16,059 nucleotides of DNA from Oscillospiraceae bacterium (lineage in GTDB: Bacteria > Bacillota > Clostridia > Oscillospirales > Oscillospiraceae), in contig JAJBVW010000010.1 of assembly GCA_020866945.1 (NCBI GenBank), positions 32,453 through 48,511 of the forward strand, given 5' to 3'. A program made the translations under genes and the position numbers. The notes under the pieces were generated by a model. The model was not told where the DNA came from, searched no databases, and worked only from the letters and a program-made list of their open reading frames with translations. The first letter of the stretch is position 1. Every line of letters begins with the position of its first letter. Of the stretch, positions 6,802 to 13,966 are shown in pieces.

Positions 6802-8157
6802 ATGAAAAAGAGAACGACGGTGCGGGTCATATCGTTCCTGTCTGCGGCGGTAGTGATTGCAAGCGTGTTTGCATGGACAGGGGGAAAAAAGGCCAAGAGC
6901 CTGGAGCTTTATGCCCGGGCCAACACCCAGCGGGCCTTTGAGGAGCTGGTGACAAGCGTGTCCGAGATGTCCACCGCCCTGGAAAAAAGCGTGTATATCA
7001 CCGACCCGGCTTTGGAAGGGGCCATGTGTACCCAGATATTTGGCCGGGCGCTGACCGCCCAGTCCGCCATGGGCGTGCTGCCCTATTCCAGCCAGGAGCT
7101 GGAGCAGGCGGCCAGCTTTGTGGCGAAGGTGGGGGACTATGCCTGCACCCTGTCTCGGACGGTGGGTGTGAACGGCGGTTATTCCGATGAGGAGCTGGAA
7201 AACCTGAAAAGCCTGTCGGAGACCGCCTCCGTCATGGCGCTGAATTTGCAGGATATGCAGGCCCGGCTTCAGGCCGGAGAGCTGACTATGGAGGAGGTGT
7301 ATACCGCCGCCTCTGCCGTGACAGGGGATGAGGAGGGGCAGGCTCCTCTGGCGGGAACCGCCTTCCAGACCATCGAGGAGGAATTTCCAGAGCTGCCGTC
7401 GCTCATCTATGACGGCCCATTTTCCGAGGCGCTGACCACGGCGGAGCCGGTGTATCTGGCCGATATGGAGCCGATAGACGAGGCCGCGGCCCAGAAGGCC
7501 GCCGCGAAATTCATGGACGTGGAGACCGGCACCGTTTCCGTCACGGGAGAGATTGGCGGGAACATTCCGTGCTGGGTCTGCTCGATGAATCTGAACAATG
7601 GGAGCTATTCCGTCTATGTCACAAAGCAGGGAGGCCAGATATACAGCGCGCTTTGCTCCCGTGCGGCGGGGGAGGAGAAATACTCCGTGGACGTGGGCCT
7701 TTCCATGGCAAGGAGCCTTTTGGATTCCTGGGGCTTTGAGGATATGGAGGAGAGCTATCACATCGTGGAAAACGGCGTGCTGCTGGTGAACTATGAATAT
7801 GCCCAGGATGGGGTGCTTTGCTATCCCGATTTGATAAAGGTAGGCGTAGCGCTGGATAATGGAACGCTTATGCGCTATGACGCACAGGGCTATATCAGCG
7901 CGCATACGGAGCGGACTCTGCCCGAAGTTGCTGTGACGCAGGAGGAGGCCCAGGAGAATCTGGCCGTCGCTCTGGCCGTTACGGGACACAATCTGGCTGT
8001 TATCCCCTCCGATGGAGGTGAGGAGCGGCTGTGCCATGAGTTTATATGCGAGACGGAGACTGGGGAGCATTATATTTTATATGTGAACGCAGTCACCGGA
8101 GCGGAGGAGAAAATTTTGATTTTATTAGAGGATGAGAGCGGAACGCTGACCATATAA
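6802..8157 (+). CDS. ypeB: Germination protein YpeB
   Basis: YpeB is a spore membrane-associated protein needed for localisation and stability of the cortex-lytic enzyme SleB in spore-formers. This 451-residue protein has an N-terminal membrane anchor (about 8-25), a long helical region (about 35-165), and three PepSY-like repeats at about 226-288, 296-373 and 377-443, matching the YpeB layout and length. The ATG at 6802 is chosen because GGAGGA (6786-6791) is 10 nt away and MKKR then leads into the anchor; upstream in-frame ATGs overlap the gltX terminator or lie too close to the SD. sleB, which usually precedes ypeB, is absent here: gltX is the upstream neighbour. Presence of the gene argues that the host forms spores. 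Confidence 0.9.
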   Translation: MKKRTTVRVISFLSAAVVIASVFAWTGGKKAKSLELYARANTQRAFEELVTSVSEMSTALEKSVYITDPALEGAMCTQIFGRALTAQSAMGVLPYSSQELEQAASFVAKVGDYACTLSRTVGVNGGYSDEELENLKSLSETASVMALNLQDMQARLQAGELTMEEVYTAASAVTGDEEGQAPLAGTAFQTIEEEFPELPSLIYDGPFSEALTTAEPVYLADMEPIDEAAAQKAAAKFMDVETGTVSVTGEIGGNIPCWVCSMNLNNGSYSVYVTKQGGQIYSALCSRAAGEEKYSVDVGLSMARSLLDSWGFEDMEESYHIVENGVLLVNYEYAQDGVLCYPDLIKVGVALDNGTLMRYDAQGYISAHTERTLPEVAVTQEEAQENLAVALAVTGHNLAVIPSDGGEERLCHEFICETETGEHYILYVNAVTGAEEKILILLEDESGTLTI

Positions 8158-8203
8158 ATTACGATTTATTCAAAAAAACTTCGCCGTCAAGGTCGAAAAA
8201 GGG

Positions 8204-8232
8204 TTGTATAGTTACCCCGAAGATGTTACAAT
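8204..8232 (+). promoter_or_regulatory. Candidate promoter of the zinc-ribbon/Ig-like gene
   Basis: TTGTAT (8204-8209), a 17-bp spacer, and TACAAT (8227-8232). A second TACAAT lies at 8236-8241. The start codon is at 8287. Confidence 0.5.
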
Positions 8233-8286
8233 AGTTACAATAATGTGATTTGCTGAGATTAGCCGTAACGCAGAAAGGGTGCTACT

Positions 8287-8928
8287 ATGAGCGTAATTCC
8301 TACCACAACCTGCCGCCGGTGTCACCGGCCCTATTCCTCCCTGAAAAGCCGCTGCCCCTATTGCGGCACGCGGAAGGAGAAAAACGTTCGCCGCGCCACG
8401 CCGGAGGCGGACAGCTCCGTCCGGGGAACAGGGGCGGCCCACCGCGCCGCAGAAAATGTCAACTGGCAGATGACCATCGGCGGGGTGCTGCTGGTGCTTA
8501 TCATTCTTGTGACCATCGTTATGGTCAGCTCGACGGTGAAGCAATATGTGCCGACCGTCGACTCTGCGGACGATGGAGGTGAGACCGTCGGCGAAGTGAC
8601 GGACGCGGCCATAACGCCCGTTCCCACGGCCAGCCCGGAGCCGACTCCTACGGCTACGCCGGTGACTATCACGTCTATGGCCATCTACTATAATAATACT
8701 GCTTATACGGACGTGGCCTTCCTGGTGGGCAGTGTCGTTCAGTTTACCTGCGTTATCTATCCCGCTAACGTGGATGTAGAGGTGACATGGTCCTCATCCG
8801 ATGAAAGCGTAGTTTCCATCGACGAAAACGGCCTAGCAACCATCAATTCCACTGGTGACATCACCATAACCGCCGAAGCCGCCGGGCAGACGACGGAGTG
8901 CATTGTCCGCGGTCGGACGAGTTGGTAA
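8287..8928 (+). CDS. Zinc-ribbon, single-pass membrane protein with an outer Ig-like (BIG2) domain
   Basis: A 213-residue protein with a clear modular layout. CxxC at residues 9-12 and CPYC at 23-26 make a short zinc ribbon at the N-terminus. Next is a basic/polar stretch, one membrane helix at about 62-82 (IGGVLLVLIILVTIVMV), an acidic then Pro/Thr-rich linker (about 90-127), and a C-terminal Ig-like domain of the bacterial BIG2 type. That domain has the WSSSDESVVSIDENGLAT pattern at about 168-185. The topology is therefore probably a cytoplasmic zinc ribbon and an extracellular Ig-like domain. SD-like AGAAAGGGTG precedes the ATG. Its role is unknown; the domains suggest a small surface-exposed or spore-envelope protein. 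It is a single gene, ending at a GC-rich hairpin. Confidence 0.8.
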   Translation: MSVIPTTTCRRCHRPYSSLKSRCPYCGTRKEKNVRRATPEADSSVRGTGAAHRAAENVNWQMTIGGVLLVLIILVTIVMVSSTVKQYVPTVDSADDGGETVGEVTDAAITPVPTASPEPTPTATPVTITSMAIYYNNTAYTDVAFLVGSVVQFTCVIYPANVDVEVTWSSSDESVVSIDENGLATINSTGDITITAEAAGQTTECIVRGRTSW

Positions 8929-8941
8929 GCTAATGAATATG

Positions 8942-8969
8942 GGGGGCTGCATCAGCCGATACAGCCCCC
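8942..8969 (+). terminator. Hairpin after the Ig-like gene
   Basis: GGGGGCTG (8942-8949) and CAGCCCCC (8962-8969) make an 8-bp GC stem just past the stop codon. There is no immediate U-run, only TTTT about 11 nt later, so termination is plausible but not certain. Confidence 0.55.
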
Positions 8970-9014
8970 AACACACATCGTTTTGGAAAAGAATGAATTT
9001 TTAAAAACTTTTCC

Positions 9015-9043
9015 TTGACAAACGAGGCTTAATGAGTTACAAT
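9015..9043 (+). promoter_or_regulatory. Promoter of tRNA-Val
   Basis: TTGACA (9015-9020), a 17-bp spacer and TACAAT (9038-9043), 22 nt ahead of the tRNA. A near-consensus SigA promoter, as expected for a stable RNA. Confidence 0.82.
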
Positions 9044-9065
9044 ACCCCTTGCTGAAATTACATAC

Positions 9066-9141
9066 GGACGATTGGCGCAGCTGGTAGCGCATCCGCTTGA
9101 CGTGCGGGAGGTCACAAGTTCGAGTCTTGTATCGTCCACCA
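9066..9141 (+). tRNA. tRNA-Val (anticodon GAC), CCA encoded
   Basis: Full cloverleaf: acceptor GGACGAT with ATCGTCC, D arm with GCGC/GCGC, anticodon stem TCCGC/GCGGG around the loop TTGACGT (anticodon GAC, Val codon GUC), T arm ACAAG/CTTGT with TTCGAGT, discriminator A and encoded CCA at 9139-9141. Its 3' end is the probable integration site of the element that follows, because the integrase gene ends 63 bp away pointing toward it. Confidence 0.97.
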
Positions 9142-9145
9142 TTTG

Positions 9146-9180
9146 AAAGCCTTGGGCCCCAATGGGTTCGGGGCTTTTTT
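9146..9180 (+). terminator. Terminator of tRNA-Val
   Basis: AAAGCCTTGGGCCC (9146-9159) can pair with GGGTTCGGGGCTTT across 14 positions (several G-U) around a CAAT loop, followed by more T to 9180. If crossover occurs at the tRNA 3' end, this terminator is element DNA. Confidence 0.78.
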
Positions 9181-9203
9181 GTCGTCCAAAATCGTTTTTT
9201 CCC

Positions 9204-10439
9204 TTATTTTTTCCCTTGAAGCGTGTTCGGCGGCTCCATCGTGTTCAGACGCTGAATATACTGCTCCAGCCGGTCAGCACTGTATTTTTTCATCTGGTTG
9301 GAGACGTGTCCGTATGTATCCAGAGTGAAGGATGCGGAGGAGTGACCCAGGTTTTCTTGTAACGTCTTAATGTCGTCACCGTAATTCAGGGACGACGTAG
9401 CGTAAGTGTGGCGCAGGTCATGGAAACGCATTTCAGGAAAGCCTAGTTTCTCAACAATCCGTTTGAAACAGTCGTAAACCGTGCGATAGGAGAGATAACC
9501 ACCAGTGGGGTTCGTGAAGACCATACCACTTTCGCACCATTCCGGCCCGGCGTTCTGGCGCTGCTGCTCCTGTTTTTCCTTCTGGAGCCGGAACAGTTGA
9601 AGAACCGTGGGTGCTAATACAAGGGTACGACTTTTCCCGTTTTTGGTGGGAGAAATGTAATACTGACCGCCCTTTTGCTGATGACGGCGGAGCTGCTGCT
9701 TCACGATCAGTAGTCCGTGGTTGAAATCAACACACTCCCAGGTGAGGCCGAGCAGCTCCCCTTCTCGCAAACCGGTGAACAAGGCGATCTTGTAAAGATA
9801 CTCATGGGGATGATCTTGTATGGCATCTAGGAAGGCTGCCGACTGAAACTCATCCATCTCATGTGTGGTAGGCTTGTCCACGCGGGGAAGTTTACAGGCG
9901 TCCGACGGGTTTGTAGGAATATAACCGAGCATAACAGCCTGGTTTAAAGCGGTATGCAGGACGCTGTGGATGCAGCGTACACTCTTTGGCGAGAGAGGTT
10001 TTTTTGCGGCAGTCTTGGGGTGAAGCAACTCGTTATAGAATGTTTGAATCATTTCAGGCTTCAGGTTCTCCAGCTTCACAGCACCGAGGTGGGGGATGAT
10101 GTACTTCTTGATGTCGGATGAGTACAGATAGCGGGTGGAGTCCTTTATGTTCGGTGTGTATTCAGACACCCAAGTCTCCAGCCACTCCCGGAGAAGTAGC
10201 CGACATGGCTCGTAGTATGTATCGGTTTCTATCTCAGCGATTAGCGTATGGAGTTTTCTAGTAGCCTCTGCCTTTGTGGAGGCGGTGACATATTTCTGTA
10301 TCTGCTTTCCTGTGAGGGGGTCATAACCAATAGTGGTTCTGCCCTCCCAGTACGAATACTCCTTATCGCCTCTCTTGACAGTCTTGCGGCGCACGGACAT
10401 TCCGTGACTGCCACTAGGGGAAGATACGTTGCGTGACAT
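9204..10439 (-). CDS. Tyrosine recombinase / integrase (Tn916 Int-like)
   Basis: Site-specific recombinase expected to integrate and excise the element at the tRNA-Val 3' end. The 411 residues hold an arm-binding-type N-terminus (about 15-70), a SAM-like core-binding domain (about 75-175), and a catalytic domain with the full set of residues: R225 (TGLREGELLGL), K266 (TKNGKSR), H340 and R343 (HDLRHTY), H366 (ENLGHSS) and the nucleophile Y376 (LDTYGHV). The ATG at 10439 has a good AAGGAGG but at 13 nt, longer than usual. An ATG at 10400 would shorten the N-terminus but has no clear SD. The excisionase gene lies 73 bp upstream on the same strand, the common xis-int order. Confidence 0.95.
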   Translation of the reverse strand: MSRNVSSPSGSHGMSVRRKTVKRGDKEYSYWEGRTTIGYDPLTGKQIQKYVTASTKAEATRKLHTLIAEIETDTYYEPCRLLLREWLETWVSEYTPNIKDSTRYLYSSDIKKYIIPHLGAVKLENLKPEMIQTFYNELLHPKTAAKKPLSPKSVRCIHSVLHTALNQAVMLGYIPTNPSDACKLPRVDKPTTHEMDEFQSAAFLDAIQDHPHEYLYKIALFTGLREGELLGLTWECVDFNHGLLIVKQQLRRHQQKGGQYYISPTKNGKSRTLVLAPTVLQLFRLQKEKQEQQRQNAGPEWCESGMVFTNPTGGYLSYRTVYDCFKRIVEKLGFPEMRFHDLRHTYATSSLNYGDDIKTLQENLGHSSASFTLDTYGHVSNQMKKYSADRLEQYIQRLNTMEPPNTLQGKK

Positions 10440-10512
10440 TATATTAATATTACCTCCTTGCTGAGTCACGCAGGATGAATCATTTGAATTATACACCCTG
10501 CTTTGTATCATA

Positions 10513-10710
10513 TCAATAGTCTGCTATGTGGCGATCCATGTACGCCTGGAGGTCAGACTTCCGTATGCGGATTTGTCTGCCAATACGGTAGCTACGGATA
10601 GCCCCACTGCGGACTAAGTTGTATGCGGTATTATGGCTGACGCCGAGAAGCTCCATGAGATCCTTGACGGAGATTGTAAAGGGAAGATCTGAAAAATCGT
10701 TATATTGCAT
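10513..10710 (-). CDS. Excisionase-family small DNA-binding protein
   Basis: A 65-residue protein that is almost entirely one winged-helix domain of the MerR-like excisionase type. The pattern is SVKDLMELLGVSHNTAYNLV, then GAIRSYRIGRQIRI, then RKSDLQAYMDR. Such proteins bend DNA at att sites and steer the integrase toward excision; some instead regulate neighbouring genes. AAGGAGG lies 9 nt before the ATG at 10710. Its place directly before the integrase gene supports the Xis role, which has to be inferred because the domain alone cannot separate Xis from a regulator. Confidence 0.88.
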   Translation of the reverse strand: MQYNDFSDLPFTISVKDLMELLGVSHNTAYNLVRSGAIRSYRIGRQIRIRKSDLQAYMDRHIADY

Positions 10711-10756
10711 GGCATGGAGCCTCCTTGGTCGGTAAGTATAGGTCTTGCGAGGTATT

Positions 10757-12139
10757 TTATGTGGGCGACTCGTAATACTCTCTCAACAGCCGTCCCAACT
10801 CTCGATACGCTGGAAATTGTAGCCTCGGAAGATGAACATAAGACACGGCATCATGCACGCCGTCGGTAGATGAAAACCAGGCATCGCCAGGGCCGTAGAC
10901 GCGGGAGACGGCAAAATCCTCTAATTTCTCCGAATCCCAAATTAGCCGAGCTTCAGATAAAGTGGGTCTGAACAGCACCCGTGTGGACATCGCAGATCGT
11001 AGCATGGCCGGAAGCCCACCCTCTTGCACGCTGGCCTCGGCGATTGAGATGATACAATAGCATCCCGCTGAGGCACCCATCGTGATGATTCGTTTGATAT
11101 ATTTGTCGAAAGTGGCCAGGCAGTAGTCGTCATCTTTTGCGGGCTTCGATGGGAACAGTGTTCTGGCTGACACGTACTCATCGATAAAAATAAAACTTGT
11201 ATGAAACCCCGCAGCCCACCACTTCACAGCATCACCTTCCTGCTCGGAGAGGTAATTCAAAATATCCTGTCGGTGTTTTATATCTGCTGCAAAGCGTTTC
11301 AGTGCCGCGAGAATACCCCTGGCTTCCCCGTCCTCATCGATCGTGACCGTATATGGAAGCCGGGACAGTTCTGCTTGCTTTGGGTCTATGACGATGACCT
11401 CACTGCCATATCTATCTCGTCCCCAAAGAAGGACTTGAAGCAAGATCGCAATTACGCCAGTCGTCTTGCCGCTCCTAGTCTTGCCAGCTATCAGCATTGA
11501 CCCGCTGGTCGTTAGGTCGATGGTTGTGACCGTGTCCACTCGTATCGTAGTGACATCGCTTGGAGCTAGGTCTTGGACATCATAAGCAGTGATCGAGCGG
11601 TCGGTCGTCACATCCTCCAGTTGGAATTTGACATAACCAAAAGCTACATCTGCATTGGTCTGCGTGATGGCAAAGCATTTGTATCGTCCAGTCATTGCGG
11701 ATGATATTGCAGACGCTGTATCAGCAATGGTTTCCACGGTGACGCTAGTTGCGGAGATAGCCAGGTCATATATTCCTTCACCGACACGCTCACAAGTGAC
11801 TTTCGGTAGCAACTCGCCTGTTCGTAGGTGCAGAGGGTTGCCGTGGGAGGGATGCCACAAGGCACGCCGAACTAACCATTGAATGTGCATTTCATCTGGC
11901 GTCACCATGTATACGATCGTTGCTGTCACCAGCAGAGCAATGCCAATGCCTGCCAACACAACGGCTGCCTTGCGCATGGTGGCAGACATACCGGCGACCA
12001 CGTCATACTTGGCGATAGTAACGCCCAAGCCCCCGCAAATGATTGCAAGGGTCAGGGTGATAGCGGCAAGCACAGCCAGCACAACATACGGTGCTGCGTG
12101 CCGGAGCGGTGGAGATTCTTGATTGTAGCGTTTATTCAT
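10757..12139 (-). CDS. FtsK/SpoIIIE-type DNA translocase, element transfer pump (TcpA/Tra-like)
   Basis: A 460-residue ATPase with two N-terminal membrane helices (about 17-42 and 56-79), a linker of about 120 residues, and a RecA-like motor. Walker A is GKTRSGKT at 219-226 and Walker B FIFIDEY at 316-322; IDPKQAELSR after the first strand is typical of FtsK-HerA pumps. In Tn916-type elements such a protein couples relaxosome DNA to the transfer channel; in actinomycete AICEs an FtsK-like protein alone moves double-stranded DNA. No type IV secretion genes are visible nearby. It lacks the C-terminal gamma domain of cell-division FtsK. The ATG at 12139 is preferred because AAGAGGT is close ahead and the helices follow at once. 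It begins 13 bp after the 104-aa gene, suggesting co-transcription. Confidence 0.88.
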   Translation of the reverse strand: MNKRYNQESPPLRHAAPYVVLAVLAAITLTLAIICGGLGVTIAKYDVVAGMSATMRKAAVVLAGIGIALLVTATIVYMVTPDEMHIQWLVRRALWHPSHGNPLHLRTGELLPKVTCERVGEGIYDLAISATSVTVETIADTASAISSAMTGRYKCFAITQTNADVAFGYVKFQLEDVTTDRSITAYDVQDLAPSDVTTIRVDTVTTIDLTTSGSMLIAGKTRSGKTTGVIAILLQVLLWGRDRYGSEVIVIDPKQAELSRLPYTVTIDEDGEARGILAALKRFAADIKHRQDILNYLSEQEGDAVKWWAAGFHTSFIFIDEYVSARTLFPSKPAKDDDYCLATFDKYIKRIITMGASAGCYCIISIAEASVQEGGLPAMLRSAMSTRVLFRPTLSEARLIWDSEKLEDFAVSRVYGPGDAWFSSTDGVHDAVSYVHLPRLQFPAYRELGRLLREYYESPT

Positions 12140-12152
12140 TGGATACCTCTTT

Positions 12153-12467
12153 TCACCAGTCGAGCCGTATGAACACAAAGCGATCGTACAGATACTCCTC
12201 GACAGTGACCCGATACCTGCGGTGCAGCATTGGCCAAAGCTGCTTGTAGTAGGGAGCATATACATCCAAATGCATATCGATATAATCCAGGCCAGCCATA
12301 TCAGCGTAGCGCTGAAGTGCCTTAATACCATGGATAATATGGCCGGCACAACGGTACTCGAAGTCTACGACGTGAACATGGTTTCCGAGTGCTTTGGCGG
12401 TCATATTTTCAAATCCTTTGACGACAATTCCATGCGTTCCGTTCGGGCCATATGTGTGATATTTCAT
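12153..12467 (-). CDS. Hypothetical protein, 104 aa, between rep and the pump gene
   Basis: I do not recognise this protein. It has 104 residues, no membrane segment and no signal peptide, and is rich in His, Tyr and aromatic residues (for example near KALGNHVHVVDFEYRCAGH, and YAPYYKQLWPMLHRRY). A GAGGAGG ribosome binding site lies 10 nt ahead of the ATG. The ATG overlaps the rep stop in an ATGA arrangement, so the two are translationally coupled, and the pump gene follows after 13 bp. That tight packing makes an accessory role in replication or transfer more likely than a cargo role. The gene call itself is firm because of the coupling; the function is open. Confidence 0.82.
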   Translation of the reverse strand: MKYHTYGPNGTHGIVVKGFENMTAKALGNHVHVVDFEYRCAGHIIHGIKALQRYADMAGLDYIDMHLDVYAPYYKQLWPMLHRRYRVTVEEYLYDRFVFIRLDW

Positions 12468-13348
12468 ATCTGTTTCACCTCCTCAATTTCTTCGACGCGC
12501 TCACTAATGATGTAAACATCGCCGTATAGGTTGATTTCGTGCTGACGCCCATCCCTTATCTTTTCCTCGTCTTTATATAAGTCGTAAAATTCCCCGTTTT
12601 CTATTGGAATAATGCTGGGCTTTTTGACCAAGGCACGAGAAGAAAGATAGTATTTTCCAAGGATTTTTTTCTCTTGTTTTGAGACGTATTTGGTAATGTA
12701 GTTAATAGCCTGGGTGTAGTTTTCATCGATCTTTTTCAGGACAGAGAAACCATAGGGCCAGTCGGGCGTATTATAGATTAGTCGCCCGTTTCGGTCTGTA
12801 CGCTGCGTGTCACCGACCATAGACGGTTCGATGTTCAGTTCTCCAGGAATGATCAAGCCGTGAAAATGGATAGCGGGCGATTTTTCGTTGTCTTTTTTCC
12901 TGTGGAATTCTGGAATGAGAAGGTACAACAGGCCCTTACGACGGGTGAGATTGCTAAGGGTATATTTCAATTTTTTGAGTATTTCTTGAGTGTCATATCT
13001 GGAGATTTTACTTCCGTCCAGGGTCAGCGTCACCATGTACTCAAACGGGTTGCACAGGGCAATGTCCCGAATCGCTTGAACCGCACGACGACGGGCGACA
13101 TATGCAGCCCTATTGTTCTCCTCGTTTTCGCTGTCTTTCCCGTCCTTACTCTCTGCGGGGTCTTTGTTTTCTGCGGCCTCACTATCGGGTTCGTTAGCGT
13201 TCTCGTTTTCGATGAAGTCATCGATACTATCCGCGATACCAGCATCATCTCCATAACAGATGCTGAAGATGGGCCGATTTGCTACTTGCTTTAAAACATG
13301 GTCTGGATATATCTTGTATCTTGCGTTTGTTTTCCCTATACTCTGCAT
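12464..13348 (-). CDS. HUH-type rolling-circle replication initiator (Rep)
   Basis: The protein probably nicks one strand at an origin through a tyrosine and starts rolling-circle replication, or provides the transfer nick. In 294 residues the HUH hallmarks are visible: motif I YMVTLTLD at 104-111, E147 in IPEFHR, the metal-binding HFH at 161-163 (AIHFHGLI), and the tyrosine motif NYITKYVSK at 216-224 with Y217 and Y221 as candidate nucleophiles. The layout matches the ORF2/G2P-type Rep group also seen in small ssDNA phages. Residues about 33-80 are a strikingly acidic, low-complexity stretch that separates a short basic N-terminus from the nuclease. An AAGGA ribosome binding site lies 12 nt ahead of the ATG. 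A tandem 18-bp repeat sits just upstream. It is translationally coupled to the 104-aa gene. Confidence 0.85.
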   Translation of the reverse strand: MQSIGKTNARYKIYPDHVLKQVANRPIFSICYGDDAGIADSIDDFIENENANEPDSEAAENKDPAESKDGKDSENEENNRAAYVARRRAVQAIRDIALCNPFEYMVTLTLDGSKISRYDTQEILKKLKYTLSNLTRRKGLLYLLIPEFHRKKDNEKSPAIHFHGLIIPGELNIEPSMVGDTQRTDRNGRLIYNTPDWPYGFSVLKKIDENYTQAINYITKYVSKQEKKILGKYYLSSRALVKKPSIIPIENGEFYDLYKDEEKIRDGRQHEINLYGDVYIISERVEEIEEVKQI

Positions 13349-13382
13349 GTGGATTTCAATTCCTTATGCGCCTTGCATGACG

Positions 13383-13418
13383 TCAATTTGTTGGGTTAAT
13401 TCAATTTGTTGGGTTAAT
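13383..13418. repeat. Two tandem 18-bp direct repeats upstream of rep
   Basis: TCAATTTGTTGGGTTAAT occurs at 13383-13400 and again, identical, at 13401-13418. The pair ends 35 bp before the rep start codon. Iteron-like repeats near a Rep gene often bind the initiator or a copy-control protein, but only two copies are present. Confidence 0.85.
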
Positions 13419-13441
13419 CAAGTAGGCTTTGTGTTGCGGCA

Positions 13442-13463
13442 GGGGGCGGCCAAGGCCACCCCC
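13442..13463 (-). terminator. GC-rich hairpin after the 120-aa gene
   Basis: GGGGGCGGCC (13442-13451), AA, GGCCACCCCC (13454-13463). Read on the minus strand the single mismatch becomes a G-U pair, giving a nearly continuous 10-bp stem. It lies 8 bp past the 120-aa stop and ahead of rep. No U-run follows. It may instead be part of a double-strand origin together with the tandem repeats. Confidence 0.45.
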
Positions 13464-13471
13464 CATGCCGG

Positions 13472-13834
13472 TTACTTGTTTTCGCCGGTTTTGGTGTCGA
13501 TGACCTTCACATCATCGCACACGATCGACAGCTGATCACGTCTATCACCATAGATCGTTGCCACTGCGTTGACCGGGACGACCTCGACATCGCCAGGCAC
13601 GACACCGGTTTTGGCGGCGTTAAACGTCAACTTTTCGAAGCGGTTGCTCTGCGTGTCGGACGGGTCTTTCCGGCGGTAGGGGGTCTTGTCCTCCCAAATC
13701 ACGACCTCGACCCGCGTGCCCTTCACAACGCCAGTCTCATAATCAGTCCAGGGGCGAGATCCCAGACTGACAAACTTCTTGTCACGAGAAAACGCACCCC
13801 AATCGAAACGGGAAAACTGGGGAAGAAACTTCAC
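13472..13834 (-). CDS. Hypothetical protein, 120 aa, upstream of rep
   Basis: I do not recognise a named family with certainty. The 120-residue protein is soluble and strand-rich, with FVSLGSRPWTDYETG near residues 21-35, VEVVIWEDKT near 42-51, and a C-terminal VNAVATIYGDRRDQLSIVCDDV near 89-110. The length, basic-acidic mix and place directly before rep resemble the small conserved proteins found ahead of replication/transfer genes in Tn916-type elements (for example the DUF961 group), but the match is not strong enough to name it. It starts with GTG at 13834, with AAAGGAGG 8 nt ahead, and has a good -10 upstream. A single-stranded-DNA-binding or origin-accessory role is only a guess. Confidence 0.78.
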   Translation of the reverse strand: MKFLPQFSRFDWGAFSRDKKFVSLGSRPWTDYETGVVKGTRVEVVIWEDKTPYRRKDPSDTQSNRFEKLTFNAAKTGVVPGDVEVVPVNAVATIYGDRRDQLSIVCDDVKVIDTKTGENK

Positions 13835-13889
13835 TTTTACAACCTCCTTTCATTGCCTTCCCGCTGAGCGAGAAGTTATTTGCTATTTA

Positions 13890-13918
13890 ATTATATGATT
13901 TCGTATGTGCATATACAA
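13890..13918 (-). promoter_or_regulatory. Candidate promoter of the 120-aa gene / rep operon
   Basis: On the minus strand TTGTAT (plus 13913-13918), a 17-bp spacer and a perfect TATAAT (plus 13890-13895). It lies 56 bp ahead of the GTG at 13834 and just after the terminator of the XRE gene, so it could drive the whole run down to int. Confidence 0.6.
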
Positions 13919-13951
13919 AAAATTACCCACCCTAAACTGGGCGGGTAATTT
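13917..13951 (-). terminator. Terminator after the XRE regulator gene
   Basis: A 13-bp stem, AAATTACCCGCCC with GGGTGGGTAATTT on the minus strand (plus 13939-13951 and 13920-13932, one G-U), followed by six T on the minus strand (plus 13917-13922). It separates the regulator from the rep operon. Confidence 0.78.
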
Positions 13952-13966
13952 AGTCTTTTAGGGGAA

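Noticed and set aside
9182..9188. TCGTCCA after the tRNA terminator as a second att half
   Set aside because: Only 7 bases match the tRNA 3' end at 9132-9138; too short to call a direct repeat.
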